Shown: positions 26,829-35,973 of the stretch, piece after piece
Layout of the letters: the number at the start of each line of letters is the position of its first letter
Numbering within the stretch: the stretch's first letter is position 1
Source: Lachnospiraceae bacterium
GTDB taxonomy: Bacteria; Bacillota; Clostridia; Lachnospirales; Lachnospiraceae
Direction: 5' to 3'
Assembly (NCBI GenBank): GCA_902363675.1
Contig: CABJAV010000004.1
Coordinates: 106,549-170,548 of the forward strand
Length of the DNA stretch: 64,000 nt
Position numbers and translations under genes: made by a program
Notes under the pieces: model-generated
Database searches by the model: none
The model's input: only the letters and a program-made list of their open reading frames with translations
What the model was told of the DNA's origin: nothing

Positions 26829-27878
26829 ATGTTACGACCGAAAATTGGACTCGACTGGGACGATGTGACTGCCCCGTTCAACAGTATCGCAATCGAGATG
26901 GCAAATGAAAAATACAAGATAGAACCACCGCTTCGGCTGGAAGATATCACTTCCTGGGAAAATACGGGACGGGCATCAATTATCAAAGAATTTTACAGTG
27001 ATGAAAAGCTGTACGAGAAGCAGCTTGTGCCGGAAAAAAATAAAAAAGCGGTGCGCAAGCTGATGGAGATTGCAGATGTATATTTTATTACAGCAGTTGC
27101 ACCGGCTTTTATGGGCATCCGGGCCAGACAGATTCTGTCTGCATTTCCGGAGTTTCCGCCGGAGAATATTATTTTAGGAAACGCCAAGAATCTGGTACAG
27201 TTTGACATTATCTTGGATGATGCAATTCATAATGTGCTGGAGACTCCGGCAACGTATCCGGTACTCATGCGTAAGCCATGGAACTGGAAGATGACAGGAC
27301 TTCTTTCCGTGAATGCACTGCCGGAATTTGTATCGCTCGTAAAGCAGATCATACATGCGTCGCAATCGAAGGTCAGTCAAATCGAAGCATCTTCGGTGCT
27401 TGCGCTTGTGGGTCCATCCGGTTCCGGAAAAAGTGAGATTACCCGGCAACTCTGCAGGGACGAACGTTTTATAAGTCCAAAAACATACTGTACAAAGCAA
27501 AGCGAAAAGCATCATTATCTGACTGAGGAAGAATTCAAAAAGCAGAAGTTCTTTGAGCAGACGATGTATGCCGGAGTAAAGTACGGAACGAAGAAAGAAG
27601 ATATCCAAGGCGTTTTGGATGAAGGAAAATTTGTGGTGATGCCATTGGATATGTGTGGGGCAATTGCCATGAAACGGCATTTTCCGACCGTTATTATTTA
27701 TATTGCAAAAGACAAAGAAGAAATGATCGCGGATATCGTGCAGTCGGATTTTTCGGTGGAGGAGAAAACACTGCGTATACTTTCTCTAGATGCGGAGAAG
27801 CGAAACCGCGAGATTTGCGATGTTACAGCGGATAATCGGGATGGAAAAGGAATGGAACGGATTGTCAATTTGTTATAA
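26829..27878 (+). CDS. Fusion of a 5'-nucleotidase-like HAD domain and a guanylate-kinase-like P-loop domain
   Basis: The 349-residue protein has two parts. Residues ~4-175 resemble 5'(3')-deoxyribonucleotidase HAD domains, with motif I GLDWDDVTAPF (Asp9, Asp11) and a late acidic pair ILDDAIHN at 128-135. Residues ~188-349 begin with a P-loop GPSGSGKS (195-202) and continue like guanylate kinase, including YCTK and a KYGTKKEDI segment. It could act as a nucleotide phosphatase/kinase pair or use the kinase fold on another substrate. GGAAAGGA precedes the ATG. It stands alone between the tRNA operon and metY. The substrate is unknown. Confidence 0.7.
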   Translation: MLRPKIGLDWDDVTAPFNSIAIEMANEKYKIEPPLRLEDITSWENTGRASIIKEFYSDEKLYEKQLVPEKNKKAVRKLMEIADVYFITAVAPAFMGIRARQILSAFPEFPPENIILGNAKNLVQFDIILDDAIHNVLETPATYPVLMRKPWNWKMTGLLSVNALPEFVSLVKQIIHASQSKVSQIEASSVLALVGPSGSGKSEITRQLCRDERFISPKTYCTKQSEKHHYLTEEEFKKQKFFEQTMYAGVKYGTKKEDIQGVLDEGKFVVMPLDMCGAIAMKRHFPTVIIYIAKDKEEMIADIVQSDFSVEEKTLRILSLDAEKRNREICDVTADNRDGKGMERIVNLL

Positions 27879-28022
27879 ATAGAAGTTATAACCAGCTATA
27901 AAAATAAAGAACTAACACTTTTCCTATGGAAATGGTATGATTTAAACAAGTTAAGGGACGGACCACAAAAAGTCCTCCATATTGAATCAGAAAAAAGCTT
28001 TCAGGAAAAGGAGATTATAATT

Positions 28023-29330
28023 ATGGCAAAGAAACATTACGCAGACAGAAATTTAAAATTTGAAACATTACAGTTACATGTAGGACAGGAAAGTGCAGAT
28101 CCTGTTACCGATGCAAGAGCAGTTCCGATTTATCTGACATCTTCTTATGTATTCCACAACAGCCAGCATGCAGCTGACCGTTTCGGATTAAGAGATGCAG
28201 GAAACATTTACGGACGTCTGACCAACCCGACAGAGGATATCTTCGAGCAGAGAATCGCAGCTCTTGAAGGTGGTGTGGCAGCACTCGCTGTTGGATCAGG
28301 TGCAGCAGCACTGACTTATGCATTCCAGGCAGTTGCACATGCAGGAGATCATATTGTAGCAGCAAAGAACATCTACGGTGGAACTTACAATCTTCTTGCA
28401 CACACACTTCCGGATTATGGAATTGAAGCAACTTTCGTAGATCCATTTGATTACGATGCGATTGAGGCAGCAATCAAGGACAATACCAAGGCAATCGAAA
28501 TCGAGACACTTGGAAATCCAAACTCTGAAGTTGTAGATATCGAGAAGATCGCAGGAATCGCTCATGCACATGGAATTCCGCTTATCGTAGATAACACATT
28601 TGCAACTCCATATCTGGTTCGCCCAATTGAGTATGGCGCTGATATCGTTGTTCATTCAGCAACCAAGTTCATTGGTGGACATGGTACAACCATCGGTGGT
28701 GTTATCATCGACAGTGGCAAATTTGACTGGACAGCATCTGACAAATGGCCATGGTTAACTGAGCCAAACGTATCTTACCATGGAGTAAGCTTCGCAAAAG
28801 ATTGCGCTCCGGCAGCATTTGCAACATATATTCGTGCAATCTTACTTCGTGATACAGGTGCAACAATTTCACCGGTACATGCATTCATTTTCTTACAGGG
28901 ATTAGAGACATTGTCTCTTCGTGTAGAGCGTCATGTAGAGAATGCATTAAAGGTAGTAAAATACTTAGAGAGTCAGCCACTCGTAGAGAAGGTAAATCAT
29001 CCTTCTATCTCAAAAGATCCGGAGCAGCAGGCACTGTACAAGAAGTATTTCCCGAATGGTGGTGGTTCTATCTTTACATTCGAGATCAAAGGTGGCGCAG
29101 AAAAAGCACAGGAATTCATCGATAACCTTGAGCTGTTTTCACTTCTTGCAAATGTAGCTGATGTGAAGTCTCTTGCAATTCATCCTGCAAGCACAACACA
29201 TTCTGAGTGCAATGAGGCTGAACTTTTAGATCAGGGAATCAAGCCAAATACCATTCGTCTGTCTATCGGTACAGAAAATGTAGACGATATTATTGAGGAT
29301 CTTGATGAGGCATTTAAGGCGGTACAGTAA
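28023..29330 (+). CDS. metY: O-acetylhomoserine sulfhydrylase (MetY type)
   Basis: The 435-residue Cys/Met-metabolism PLP enzyme begins with FETLQLHVGQE and carries YGRLTNPT, GNPNSEVVDI, IVDNTFATP and the PLP lysine Lys215 in VVHSATKFIGGHGT. The length and the LRPIEYGADI and KDCAPAAFATY segments fit O-acetylhomoserine sulfhydrylase rather than the shorter (~380-residue) cystathionine gamma-synthase. It makes homocysteine from O-acetylhomoserine and sulfide, which MetH upstream can methylate. AAAGGAG precedes the ATG. Codons are those of a highly expressed gene. I see no SAM riboswitch upstream. Confidence 0.92.
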   Translation: MAKKHYADRNLKFETLQLHVGQESADPVTDARAVPIYLTSSYVFHNSQHAADRFGLRDAGNIYGRLTNPTEDIFEQRIAALEGGVAALAVGSGAAALTYAFQAVAHAGDHIVAAKNIYGGTYNLLAHTLPDYGIEATFVDPFDYDAIEAAIKDNTKAIEIETLGNPNSEVVDIEKIAGIAHAHGIPLIVDNTFATPYLVRPIEYGADIVVHSATKFIGGHGTTIGGVIIDSGKFDWTASDKWPWLTEPNVSYHGVSFAKDCAPAAFATYIRAILLRDTGATISPVHAFIFLQGLETLSLRVERHVENALKVVKYLESQPLVEKVNHPSISKDPEQQALYKKYFPNGGGSIFTFEIKGGAEKAQEFIDNLELFSLLANVADVKSLAIHPASTTHSECNEAELLDQGIKPNTIRLSIGTENVDDIIEDLDEAFKAVQ

Positions 29331-29349
29331 GCCGGAACTTAAGTAAGAA

Positions 29350-29407
29350 ATGTTCTCATTTTAGAACATCGAAATCCATTGAATTTCATATTCAAGGGGT
29401 ATAGAAT
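29350..29407 (+). promoter_or_regulatory. pta promoter region with two adjacent inverted repeats
   Basis: ATGTTCT-N6-AGAACAT (29350-29369) and TTGAAT-TTCAT-ATTCAA (29379-29395) are perfect inverted repeats. The left arm of the second repeat doubles as a -35 element (TTGAAT), 17 bp from TAGAAT at 29402-29407. This arrangement suggests a repressor site over the promoter. No regulator gene is adjacent. Confidence 0.55.
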
Positions 29408-29453
29408 AATCCTTAGCTAATAATTAAATTATAGATAGATAAGGAGAATTGAA

Positions 29454-30437
29454 ATGTTTGGTTTTGGACAACTCATTGATATTTTGAAGAAAAACCCAAA
29501 GAAAATCGTATTTACAGAGGGTAGTGATCCACGTATTTTAGAGGCATCTTCCCGCCTGCTGGCAAGCAACTTCCTTCACCCAATCCTTGTTGGAGATGAG
29601 GCAGAGATTGAGGCAGCAGCTGAGGAGAGCGGCTTCAACATCCGTGGTGCAGAGATTATCAATCCAAAGACTTTTGACCGTATGGAAGAGATGGTTGAGC
29701 TGTTCTGTGAACTTCGTAAAAGCAAAGGTGTGACACCGGAGCAGGCAAGAGGAATTCTTTCCCAGGCAAACTATTTTGGAACGATGCTTGTAAAGATGGG
29801 GATTGCAGATTCCCTGTTAGGTGGAGCTACCTACTCTACAGCAGACACGGTTCGTCCGGCATTACAGCTGATTAAAACAAAGCCTGGCAATTCCATCGTA
29901 TCTTCATGCTTTATTCTGGTTCGTCCATCTGCAACTGGTGAGAATGAAGTACTTGCAATGTCTGACTGTGCAATCAATATTCATCCTACAGAGGATGAAC
30001 TCGTTGAGATCGCCGGTGAGTCCGCTGCATGTGCAAAAATTTTCGGCGTAGACCCTAAGGTTGCATTCTTAAGCTACTCTACACTTGGATCCGGAAAAGG
30101 CGAGGATGTAGATAAGATGCGTAATGCAGCACACAAGGCACATGAGAAATATCCGGAGCTTCCAATCGAAGGCGAGTTACAGTTCGATGCGGCAGTATCT
30201 CCAAGAGTTGCCCGCACAAAATGTCCGGATTCTGCAGTTGCAGGACATGCAAACACCTTTATTTTCCCGGATATCAATGCTGGTAATATCGGTTACAAGA
30301 TTGCACAGCGTCTTGGAAACTTTGAAGCATACGGACCAATCCTTCTTGGCTTAAATGCACCAATCAATGATTTGTCTCGTGGATGCAACGCTTCCGAAGT
30401 ATATTCTATGGCAATCATTACCGCAGCACTTGCATAA
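29454..30437 (+). CDS. pta: Phosphate acetyltransferase
   Basis: The 327-residue protein is a short-form (class I) phosphotransacetylase: KIVFTEGSDPRIL near the start, GGATYSTADTVRPALQ, LSYSTLGSGKG and the C-terminal FPDINAGNIGYKIAQRLG. It converts acetyl-CoA and phosphate to acetyl phosphate. The usual partner, acetate kinase, is not adjacent: the next gene is ispF after a strong terminator. Codon use marks it as highly expressed. AAGGAG precedes the ATG. Confidence 0.96.
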   Translation: MFGFGQLIDILKKNPKKIVFTEGSDPRILEASSRLLASNFLHPILVGDEAEIEAAAEESGFNIRGAEIINPKTFDRMEEMVELFCELRKSKGVTPEQARGILSQANYFGTMLVKMGIADSLLGGATYSTADTVRPALQLIKTKPGNSIVSSCFILVRPSATGENEVLAMSDCAINIHPTEDELVEIAGESAACAKIFGVDPKVAFLSYSTLGSGKGEDVDKMRNAAHKAHEKYPELPIEGELQFDAAVSPRVARTKCPDSAVAGHANTFIFPDINAGNIGYKIAQRLGNFEAYGPILLGLNAPINDLSRGCNASEVYSMAIITAALA

Positions 30438-30458
30438 ATAAATATAACAAGCAAATAA

Positions 30459-30507
30459 CAGGGGCACAGTACAGATCGTAGCGATTTGCGCTGTGCCCTG
30501 CTTTTTT
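30459..30507 (+). terminator. Intrinsic terminator of pta
   Basis: CAGGGGCACAG (30459-30469) pairs with CTGTGCCCTG (30491-30500), followed by CTTTTTT. Confidence 0.88.
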
Positions 30508-30578
30508 GTATAATAATAACGGTTCAAAAGGTAACAATAAGTAAAATTAAATTTATAAAAGATAACAGGAGAGAAATA

Positions 30579-31121
30579 ATGCGTGTAGGAATGGGATATG
30601 ATGTACACAAACTGGTAGAGGGACGGGATCTGATCTTAGGCGGAGTTACCGTACCGCATACGCTTGGACTTTTGGGACATTCTGATGCGGATGTGCTGGT
30701 GCATGCCATCATGGATGCGTTGCTCGGCGCGGCGGCATTGGGAGATATCGGAAAACATTTTCCGGATACAGACCCACAGTATGCGGGAATTTCGAGCATG
30801 AAATTGTTAGAACATGTCAGAAATCTGATCGAAAAAGAAGGGTATGTGATCGAGAATATTGATGCGACTGTGATCGCACAGAAACCGAAGCTTCGTCCGT
30901 ATATTGAACAGATGGAGCAGAATGTGGCAGATACACTTCGGATTGCAAAAAATCAGGTAAATATTAAGGCTACGACAGAGGAAGGTCTGGGATTTACCGG
31001 AGCGCAGGAAGGTATTTCTGCTAATGCAATCTGTTCGCTGACCGGATTTTATGAGAGCAGTATGTTAGTGGGTGGCGGTGACCGCTGCAGCGGCTGCAGT
31101 GGATGCAGTCGCGGAAAATAA
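30579..31121 (+). CDS. ispF: 2-C-methyl-D-erythritol 2,4-cyclodiphosphate synthase with a Cys-rich tail
   Basis: The 180-residue enzyme of the MEP isoprenoid pathway has the metal ligands Asp8 and His10 (GYDVHKL) and His in [22 protein letters not shown] lies near the C-terminus. Standard IspF ends about 20 residues earlier. This one carries an extra tail, [21 protein letters not shown], with cysteines at 170, 173 and 176. I chose ATG 30579 because CAGGAGAG lies 6 bp upstream; the in-frame ATG at 30486 is inside the pta terminator region. It leads the ispF-cysE-cysS run. Confidence 0.94.
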   Translation: MRVGMGYDVHKLVEGRDLILGGVTVPHTLGLLGHSDADVLVHAIMDALLGAAALGDIGKHFPDTDPQYAGISSMKLLEHVRNLIEKEGYVIENIDATVIAQKPKLRPYIEQMEQNVADTLRIAKNQVNIKATTEEGLGFTGAQEGISANAICSLTGFYESSMLVGGGDRCSGCSGCSRGK

Positions 31122-31195
31122 AAAGAGAAATACTGTCAAAAGCTTTGCTTTCTGCATAAACTATCACAGAGGATTTGAAAAAGCGGGAAGTGCAT

Positions 31196-31870
31196 ATGGG
31201 CTTTTGGAAAACAGTAAAAGAAGAGATTACAATTATCCGGGAAAGAGATCCGGCGATACATTCCAATATGGAAGTGTTTTTATATCCAAGTTTTCGCGTG
31301 ATGCTCAGCTACCGGAGAGCGCACCGGCTGTATGAAAAAGGTCACTATTTTTGGGCAAGGTGGATTTCCCAGCGCGCAGCCAGAAAAAGCGGAATTGAAA
31401 TTCATCCGGGTGCGCAGATTGGAAAGGGCCTGTTTATTGATCACGGAAGTGGTGTGATTATCGGGGAGACAACGATTATCGGGGATAACTGTACACTTTA
31501 TCAGGGCGTGACTTTAGGAGGAACCGGCAAGGAGCAGGGAAAGCGCCATCCAACACTTGGAAATAACGTGATGGTCTCCGCAGGAGCGAAAGTGTTAGGC
31601 TCTTTTAAGGTGGGCGATAACAGTAAAATCGGCGCGGGTGCAGTTGTGATCAAAGAAGTGCCGGATAACGCGACAGTCGTCGGTGTTCCGGGGCGGGTGG
31701 TAAAACATAATGATGTCAGACTGCCACAGGAAGATATGGATCAGACGAATCTTCCGGACCCGGTGGAAGAAGAAATTGCCAAGTGGCGCAGGCAGACAAA
31801 GCAGATGCAGGAAGCAATTGCCCGGTTTGCTGCGAAATTTGAGCAGATATCCGAAAAAAATGCGGATTAG
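31196..31870 (+). CDS. cysE: Serine O-acetyltransferase
   Basis: The 224-residue protein has an N-terminal helical part (WKTVKEEITIIRERDPAIHSNMEVFL) and a left-handed beta-helix of hexapeptide repeats. GIEIHPGAQIG, FIDHGSGVIIGE and GVTLGGTG are the serine acetyltransferase signatures. It makes O-acetylserine for cysteine synthesis. A TTG at 31175, seven codons upstream, has the better AGAGGA signal, while ATG 31196 has a weaker GGGAAG, so the start is uncertain. It lies immediately before cysS, as in Bacillus. Confidence 0.92.
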   Translation: MGFWKTVKEEITIIRERDPAIHSNMEVFLYPSFRVMLSYRRAHRLYEKGHYFWARWISQRAARKSGIEIHPGAQIGKGLFIDHGSGVIIGETTIIGDNCTLYQGVTLGGTGKEQGKRHPTLGNNVMVSAGAKVLGSFKVGDNSKIGAGAVVIKEVPDNATVVGVPGRVVKHNDVRLPQEDMDQTNLPDPVEEEIAKWRRQTKQMQEAIARFAAKFEQISEKNAD

Positions 31871-31938
31871 ATATAGGATTTTTACCGGAAATATTGTAAA
31901 ATAATAAGTAATACATTTAGAAAACAGAGGATGGAAAG

Positions 31939-33366
31939 ATGGAGAATAAATTTCGCTTTTACAATACGTTAACAAGACAGATTGAGACAGTCATTCCTCA
32001 TGAGGATGGAAAGATTGCAATGTATACATGCGGACCGACCGTATATCATTTTGCGCACATTGGAAATCTTCGCAGTTATATCATGGAAGATGTGCTTGAA
32101 AAAGGACTGCGCTATGTCGGTTATGATGTAAAACGTGTAATGAATATCACAGATGTCGGACATTTATCTTCTGATGCAGACACTGGTGAGGACAAAATGC
32201 TCAAAGGCGCAAAGCGCGAGCACAAGACAGTCATGGAAGTGGCAAAGTATTACACAGATGCATTCTTTAGTGATTGTAAGAAATTGAATATCAAGAGACC
32301 GGATGTCGTAGAGCCGGCAACCAATTGTATTCCGGAATTTATTCACATGATCGAAGTCTTATTGGAGAAGGGATACGCATATATTGCCGGGGGCAACGTA
32401 TATTTCGATACAAGTAAGCTGGAGGATTATTTTGTATTTTCTTCCGCAGTAGAGAAGGAACAGCTTCAGGTTGGTGTCCGTGATGATGTTGAGGCGGATG
32501 AGAACAAGCGGAATGTCAATGACTTTGTACTCTGGTTTACCAGGTCAAAATTTGAGGATCAGGCATTGAAGTGGGATAGCCCATGGGGCGTAGGATATCC
32601 GGGATGGCACATCGAGTGCTCCTGCATCAGTATGAAACATCTCGGCGAGTATATGGATATTCACTGTGGAGGTGTGGACAATATCTTCCCACATCATACA
32701 AACGAGATCGCACAGTCAGAGTCTTACCTTGGACATAAATGGTGCAATTACTGGTTCCATGTGAACCATCTGAATGACCAGTCCGGCAAAATGAGCAAAT
32801 CCAAGGGCGATTTCCTTACCGTGTCTTTACTCGAAGAAAAAGGATACGATCCGATTGCATACCGTATGTTTTGTCTGCAGTCACATTACCGTAAGCCGCT
32901 TGTATTCTCATATGAGAATCTGGACAACGTAGAGAGTGCCTACGAGAAACTGGTAAAGAAGATTGCCGGATTAAAAAATGAAGGGGAAGTTGACCAGAAG
33001 GCATTTGACGCATATAAAGCAAAATTTGAGGATGCGATCTGCAATGATCTGAACACTTCTATGGCGATTACGGTTGTATATGACGTTGTAAAAGCCGATA
33101 TCAATGATGCAACCAAACTTGCATTGCTGAATGATTTTGACCGCGTGCTTTCGCTCAATCTTACAACTGCAGGGGCAAAGCTTCTCGAAGCAGGTACTGC
33201 CGTAGATGCAGAACTTGAGACCTTTATTAACGAGAAGATTGCAGAGCGTGCAGCTGCAAAGAAAGCGAAAGATTTTGCAAAGGCAGATGCCATCAGAGAT
33301 GAACTTTTAGCAAAGGGCGTTGCAATTAAAGATACCCGTGAAGGGGTTGTTTGGGAGCTTGTTTAA
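31939..33366 (+). CDS. cysS: Cysteinyl-tRNA synthetase
   Basis: The 475-residue class I synthetase has MYTCGPTVY (zinc-binding Cys31), the HIGN version of the HIGH motif at 40-43, GWHIECS, and KMSKSKG. Length and the C-terminal DALR-like helical domain are standard. The stop codon TAA overlaps the mrnC start (TAATG), so the two are translationally coupled. It stands in the conserved cysE-cysS-mrnC-rlmB order known from Bacillus. Confidence 0.97.
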   Translation: MENKFRFYNTLTRQIETVIPHEDGKIAMYTCGPTVYHFAHIGNLRSYIMEDVLEKGLRYVGYDVKRVMNITDVGHLSSDADTGEDKMLKGAKREHKTVMEVAKYYTDAFFSDCKKLNIKRPDVVEPATNCIPEFIHMIEVLLEKGYAYIAGGNVYFDTSKLEDYFVFSSAVEKEQLQVGVRDDVEADENKRNVNDFVLWFTRSKFEDQALKWDSPWGVGYPGWHIECSCISMKHLGEYMDIHCGGVDNIFPHHTNEIAQSESYLGHKWCNYWFHVNHLNDQSGKMSKSKGDFLTVSLLEEKGYDPIAYRMFCLQSHYRKPLVFSYENLDNVESAYEKLVKKIAGLKNEGEVDQKAFDAYKAKFEDAICNDLNTSMAITVVYDVVKADINDATKLALLNDFDRVLSLNLTTAGAKLLEAGTAVDAELETFINEKIAERAAAKKAKDFAKADAIRDELLAKGVAIKDTREGVVWELV

Positions 33367-33800
33367 TGGAAAAAGGAATTGACGCATATATCAGGGAACA
33401 ATTTGAACTTGCAGATGTGGACATCCGGACATATTCTCCCCTCACCCTTGCATATATTGGAGATTGTATTTTTGATTTGATCATTCGCTCGGTTGTGGTT
33501 GGAAAAGGAAATACCCGGCCGAACCAGCTGCATCAGCGGACCAGCAGCATTGTCAAGGCGCATACGCAGGCACTCATCATAGAGTATTTAGAGCCGCAGC
33601 TGACACAGGAAGAAGCGGATATATACCGCAGAGGCCGCAATGCAAAATCCTATACGATGGCAAAGAATGCCACGATGGCAGATTACCGTAAGGCTACAGG
33701 GCTCGAGGCGGTAATTGGTTATCTTTATCTGACGGATCAGTTCGCGCGTGCAGTAGAACTGACAAAGAATGCAATCGATGGATTAAAATTGTCCGTATAG
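33366..33800 (+). CDS. mrnC: Mini-ribonuclease III
   Basis: The 144-residue protein is an RNase III catalytic domain without a double-stranded-RNA-binding domain. LTLAYIGDCIFDLIIRSVV is the signature segment, with AYIGDC carrying the catalytic acid. Mini-III matures 23S rRNA in Gram-positive bacteria. The start at 33366 shares one base with the cysS stop; a longer in-frame start at 33351 lies inside cysS. It lies directly before rlmB. Confidence 0.93.
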   Translation: MEKGIDAYIREQFELADVDIRTYSPLTLAYIGDCIFDLIIRSVVVGKGNTRPNQLHQRTSSIVKAHTQALIIEYLEPQLTQEEADIYRRGRNAKSYTMAKNATMADYRKATGLEAVIGYLYLTDQFARAVELTKNAIDGLKLSV

Positions 33801-33872
33801 TCAATGGCGGACAAAAAATAGAACATCTATCAGTGACGAAAGCAGAGAAAACAGGTAGAAAAGGAAAAATAC

Positions 33873-34619
33873 ATGGGATACGAAGAAAGCAAAATTGAGG
33901 GACGCAATGCGGTATTAGAGGCATTTCGTTCCGGAAAGACAATTGATAAATTGTATGTACTCGACGGCTGTCAGGATGGACCGGTGCGTTCCATCACGAG
34001 AGAGGCGAGAAAGCACGACACCATCATCAATTATGTGGCAAAAGAACGTCTCGATCAGATTTCAGAGACAGGAAAACACCAGGGTGTGATCGCGGTATCT
34101 GCGGCCTATGAATATGCGGAAGTGGAAGATATTCTTGCAGCAGCAGAAGCAAAAGGGGAACCACCGTTTATTATTATTCTCGATGGAATCGAAGACCCAC
34201 ATAATCTTGGTGCGATTTTGCGTACCGCCAATCAGGTGGGAGCGCATGGCGTGATCATTCCAAAGCGCCGTGCAGTGGGGCTTACACCGACGGTTGCCCG
34301 CACTTCGGCGGGAGCAATCAATTATACACCGGTTGCAAAAGTGACAAACATCTCCAACACAATGAAGGAGTTAAAGGACAAGGGCATGTGGTTCGTATGT
34401 GCTGATATGGATGGAACCGTCATGTATGACATGGATCTGACCGGGCCGATTGGTCTTGTGATTGGAAATGAAGGGGAAGGTGTCAGTCAGCTGGTAAAAA
34501 AGAATTGTGATATGGTAGCATCGATTCCGATGAAGGGCGATATTGATTCGCTGAATGCATCGGTGGCAACCGGCGTATTAGCATATGAAATTTTACGCCA
34601 ACGCATGAAAAAGGGATAA
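33873..34619 (+). CDS. rlmB: 23S rRNA Gm2251-type 2'-O-methyltransferase
   Basis: The 248-residue SPOUT-family enzyme has the substrate-binding N-domain (EGRNAVLEAFRSG) and the three trefoil-knot motifs: ILDGIEDPHNLGAILRTA, GNEGEGVS and SLNASVATGVLAYEI. These fit TrmH/RlmB enzymes, which methylate a ribose in the peptidyl-transferase loop. AAAAGGAAAA precedes the ATG. It lies between mrnC and sigH, as in other Firmicutes. Confidence 0.93.
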   Translation: MGYEESKIEGRNAVLEAFRSGKTIDKLYVLDGCQDGPVRSITREARKHDTIINYVAKERLDQISETGKHQGVIAVSAAYEYAEVEDILAAAEAKGEPPFIIILDGIEDPHNLGAILRTANQVGAHGVIIPKRRAVGLTPTVARTSAGAINYTPVAKVTNISNTMKELKDKGMWFVCADMDGTVMYDMDLTGPIGLVIGNEGEGVSQLVKKNCDMVASIPMKGDIDSLNASVATGVLAYEILRQRMKKG

Positions 34620-34640
34620 TATCCGGGAAGGGAAGAGGGG

Positions 34641-35246
34641 ATGTGTTACGACGCATTTTCCGATGAGGAACTGATTGCAAAATTAAGAAGGGGAGAGAAT
34701 GAAGTGACGGACTACATTCTTGAAAAATATAAACCTCTTGTCCGGAAACGGACGAATGCCATGTATCTGATGGGAGGCGAGACAGAGGATCTTATTCAGG
34801 AGGGGATGATTGGCCTTTTTAAGGCAATCCGTGACTATCAGGAAGAACGGGAAGCAAGCTTTTATCATTTTGCAGAGCTTTGCATCAATCGCCAGTTATA
34901 TTCTGCACTTCAGGCATCAAACCGCAAAAAGCATCAGCCACTGAATACTTATATTTCATTTTCATCCGGAGAATCCGATGATGGTGTGAAAGTGGAAGAT
35001 GCGCTGCTGGGACAGTCACAGAGTCCGGAGCAGCTCGTAATAGAAAAGGAAGTCTGGGAAGATTTTAAGCAACGCCTGAATGGGCGCCTCAGTAAGATGG
35101 AGAATCAGGTACTTGCGTTTTATCTGGATGGAAATAATTACATACAGATTGCGCAATTGATGAATAAATCGCCGAAATCAATTGATAATGCGCTGCAACG
35201 CATTCGGCAAAAAGTAAAACAGATGAAACAGGAAGAAAGAGGGTGA
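34641..35246 (+). CDS. sigH: RNA polymerase sigma-H factor
   Basis: The 201-residue sigma-70-family protein has region 2 (FSDEELIAKLRRGEN, DLIQEGMIGLFKAIRDY) and region 4 (LSKMENQVLAFYLDGNNYIQIA, SPKSIDNALQRIRQKV). The ELCINRQLYSALQASNRKKH segment and the position after rlmB are typical of SigH, which drives early sporulation and transition-state genes. GAAGAGGGG precedes the ATG. mecA follows after 4 bp, so the two are cotranscribed. Confidence 0.93.
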   Translation: MCYDAFSDEELIAKLRRGENEVTDYILEKYKPLVRKRTNAMYLMGGETEDLIQEGMIGLFKAIRDYQEEREASFYHFAELCINRQLYSALQASNRKKHQPLNTYISFSSGESDDGVKVEDALLGQSQSPEQLVIEKEVWEDFKQRLNGRLSKMENQVLAFYLDGNNYIQIAQLMNKSPKSIDNALQRIRQKVKQMKQEERG

Positions 35247-35250
35247 GGCT

Positions 35251-35907
35251 ATGCAGTTTTCAAGAGTCGGAAAACATACAATTCGCTGTGTGATTTCGGA
35301 ACAGGAAATTCTGGATATGGGATACACCATGGAAGAAATCATGAGTAATGGAGAACGGACACAGGAATTTGTGAATCAGATTTTTGACATGGCAGAGCAA
35401 CGGTTCGAAATGAAATTTGATATGGGAATTAAAACAGTTCGCGCCGACTTTTTGTCCGATCACACGCTGGCACTCACTTTTTCGGAGCATCCGGGGTCCG
35501 ATGAGATGATGGAACATTTAAAGGATATTGTGAATGGACTTATAAATTCTATTCCGCAACAGAAATGGAAAGAATTGGGAGAATCCGGGACACAGGAGAA
35601 TGCAGACGGAGAAAATACAAGAGTGCTTGTTTCCATTGTATTTCACAGTATGGACATTCTCATGCGTTTTGCAAAACTTGTTGTAATGGAGAAGATTCCC
35701 TTCAATATGCTGTACAAATATCAGGATGCTTATATGCTGATTATGGATTTGTCCAATGAAAATCAGGATAGTGTGAAGCGGCTTTCGACTTTGACAGATG
35801 AGTATGCAGATGATATTCAGGTAGGGGCGCAGCGTAAAGCGTTTATTGAGGAACACGGAGAAGTAATCTTAAAAGAGAAAGCCATCGAGACATTGCAGCA
35901 GTTATAA
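35251..35907 (+). CDS. mecA: MecA-family adaptor protein for ClpC
   Basis: The 218-residue protein starts like MecA (RVGKHTIRCVISEQEILDMG, substrate-binding N-domain). It has an acidic linker at ~115-123 and a C-terminal alpha/beta domain (VLVSIVFHSMDILMRFAKLV) that would bind ClpC. MecA adaptors deliver proteins to ClpCP. It follows sigH by 4 bp, an uncommon location that could couple sigma production to proteolysis. clpC is also in this window, at 58700. Confidence 0.88.
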   Translation: MQFSRVGKHTIRCVISEQEILDMGYTMEEIMSNGERTQEFVNQIFDMAEQRFEMKFDMGIKTVRADFLSDHTLALTFSEHPGSDEMMEHLKDIVNGLINSIPQQKWKELGESGTQENADGENTRVLVSIVFHSMDILMRFAKLVVMEKIPFNMLYKYQDAYMLIMDLSNENQDSVKRLSTLTDEYADDIQVGAQRKAFIEEHGEVILKEKAIETLQQL

Positions 35908-35917
35908 TAAGAAATAA

Positions 35918-35960
35918 AAAAAGTGTACATCTGACGTTGTAATCAGAATGTACACTTTTT
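35918..35960. terminator. Bidirectional terminator between mecA and cheY
   Basis: AAAAAGTGTACAT (35918-35930) pairs with ATGTACACTTTTT (35948-35960), with an additional CTGA/TCAG step inside. It serves both converging transcripts. Confidence 0.92.
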
Positions 35961-35973
35961 ATTATTTTGTATT

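Noticed and set aside
27879..28022. SAM riboswitch before metY
   Set aside because: No SAM-I core is visible. There is only a GGAC/GTCC hairpin and ordinary AT-rich sequence.
29350..29369. LexA box before pta
   Set aside because: The orientation is GTTC-N-GAAC, the reverse of the Gram-positive GAAC-N4-GTTC site, and pta is not an SOS gene.
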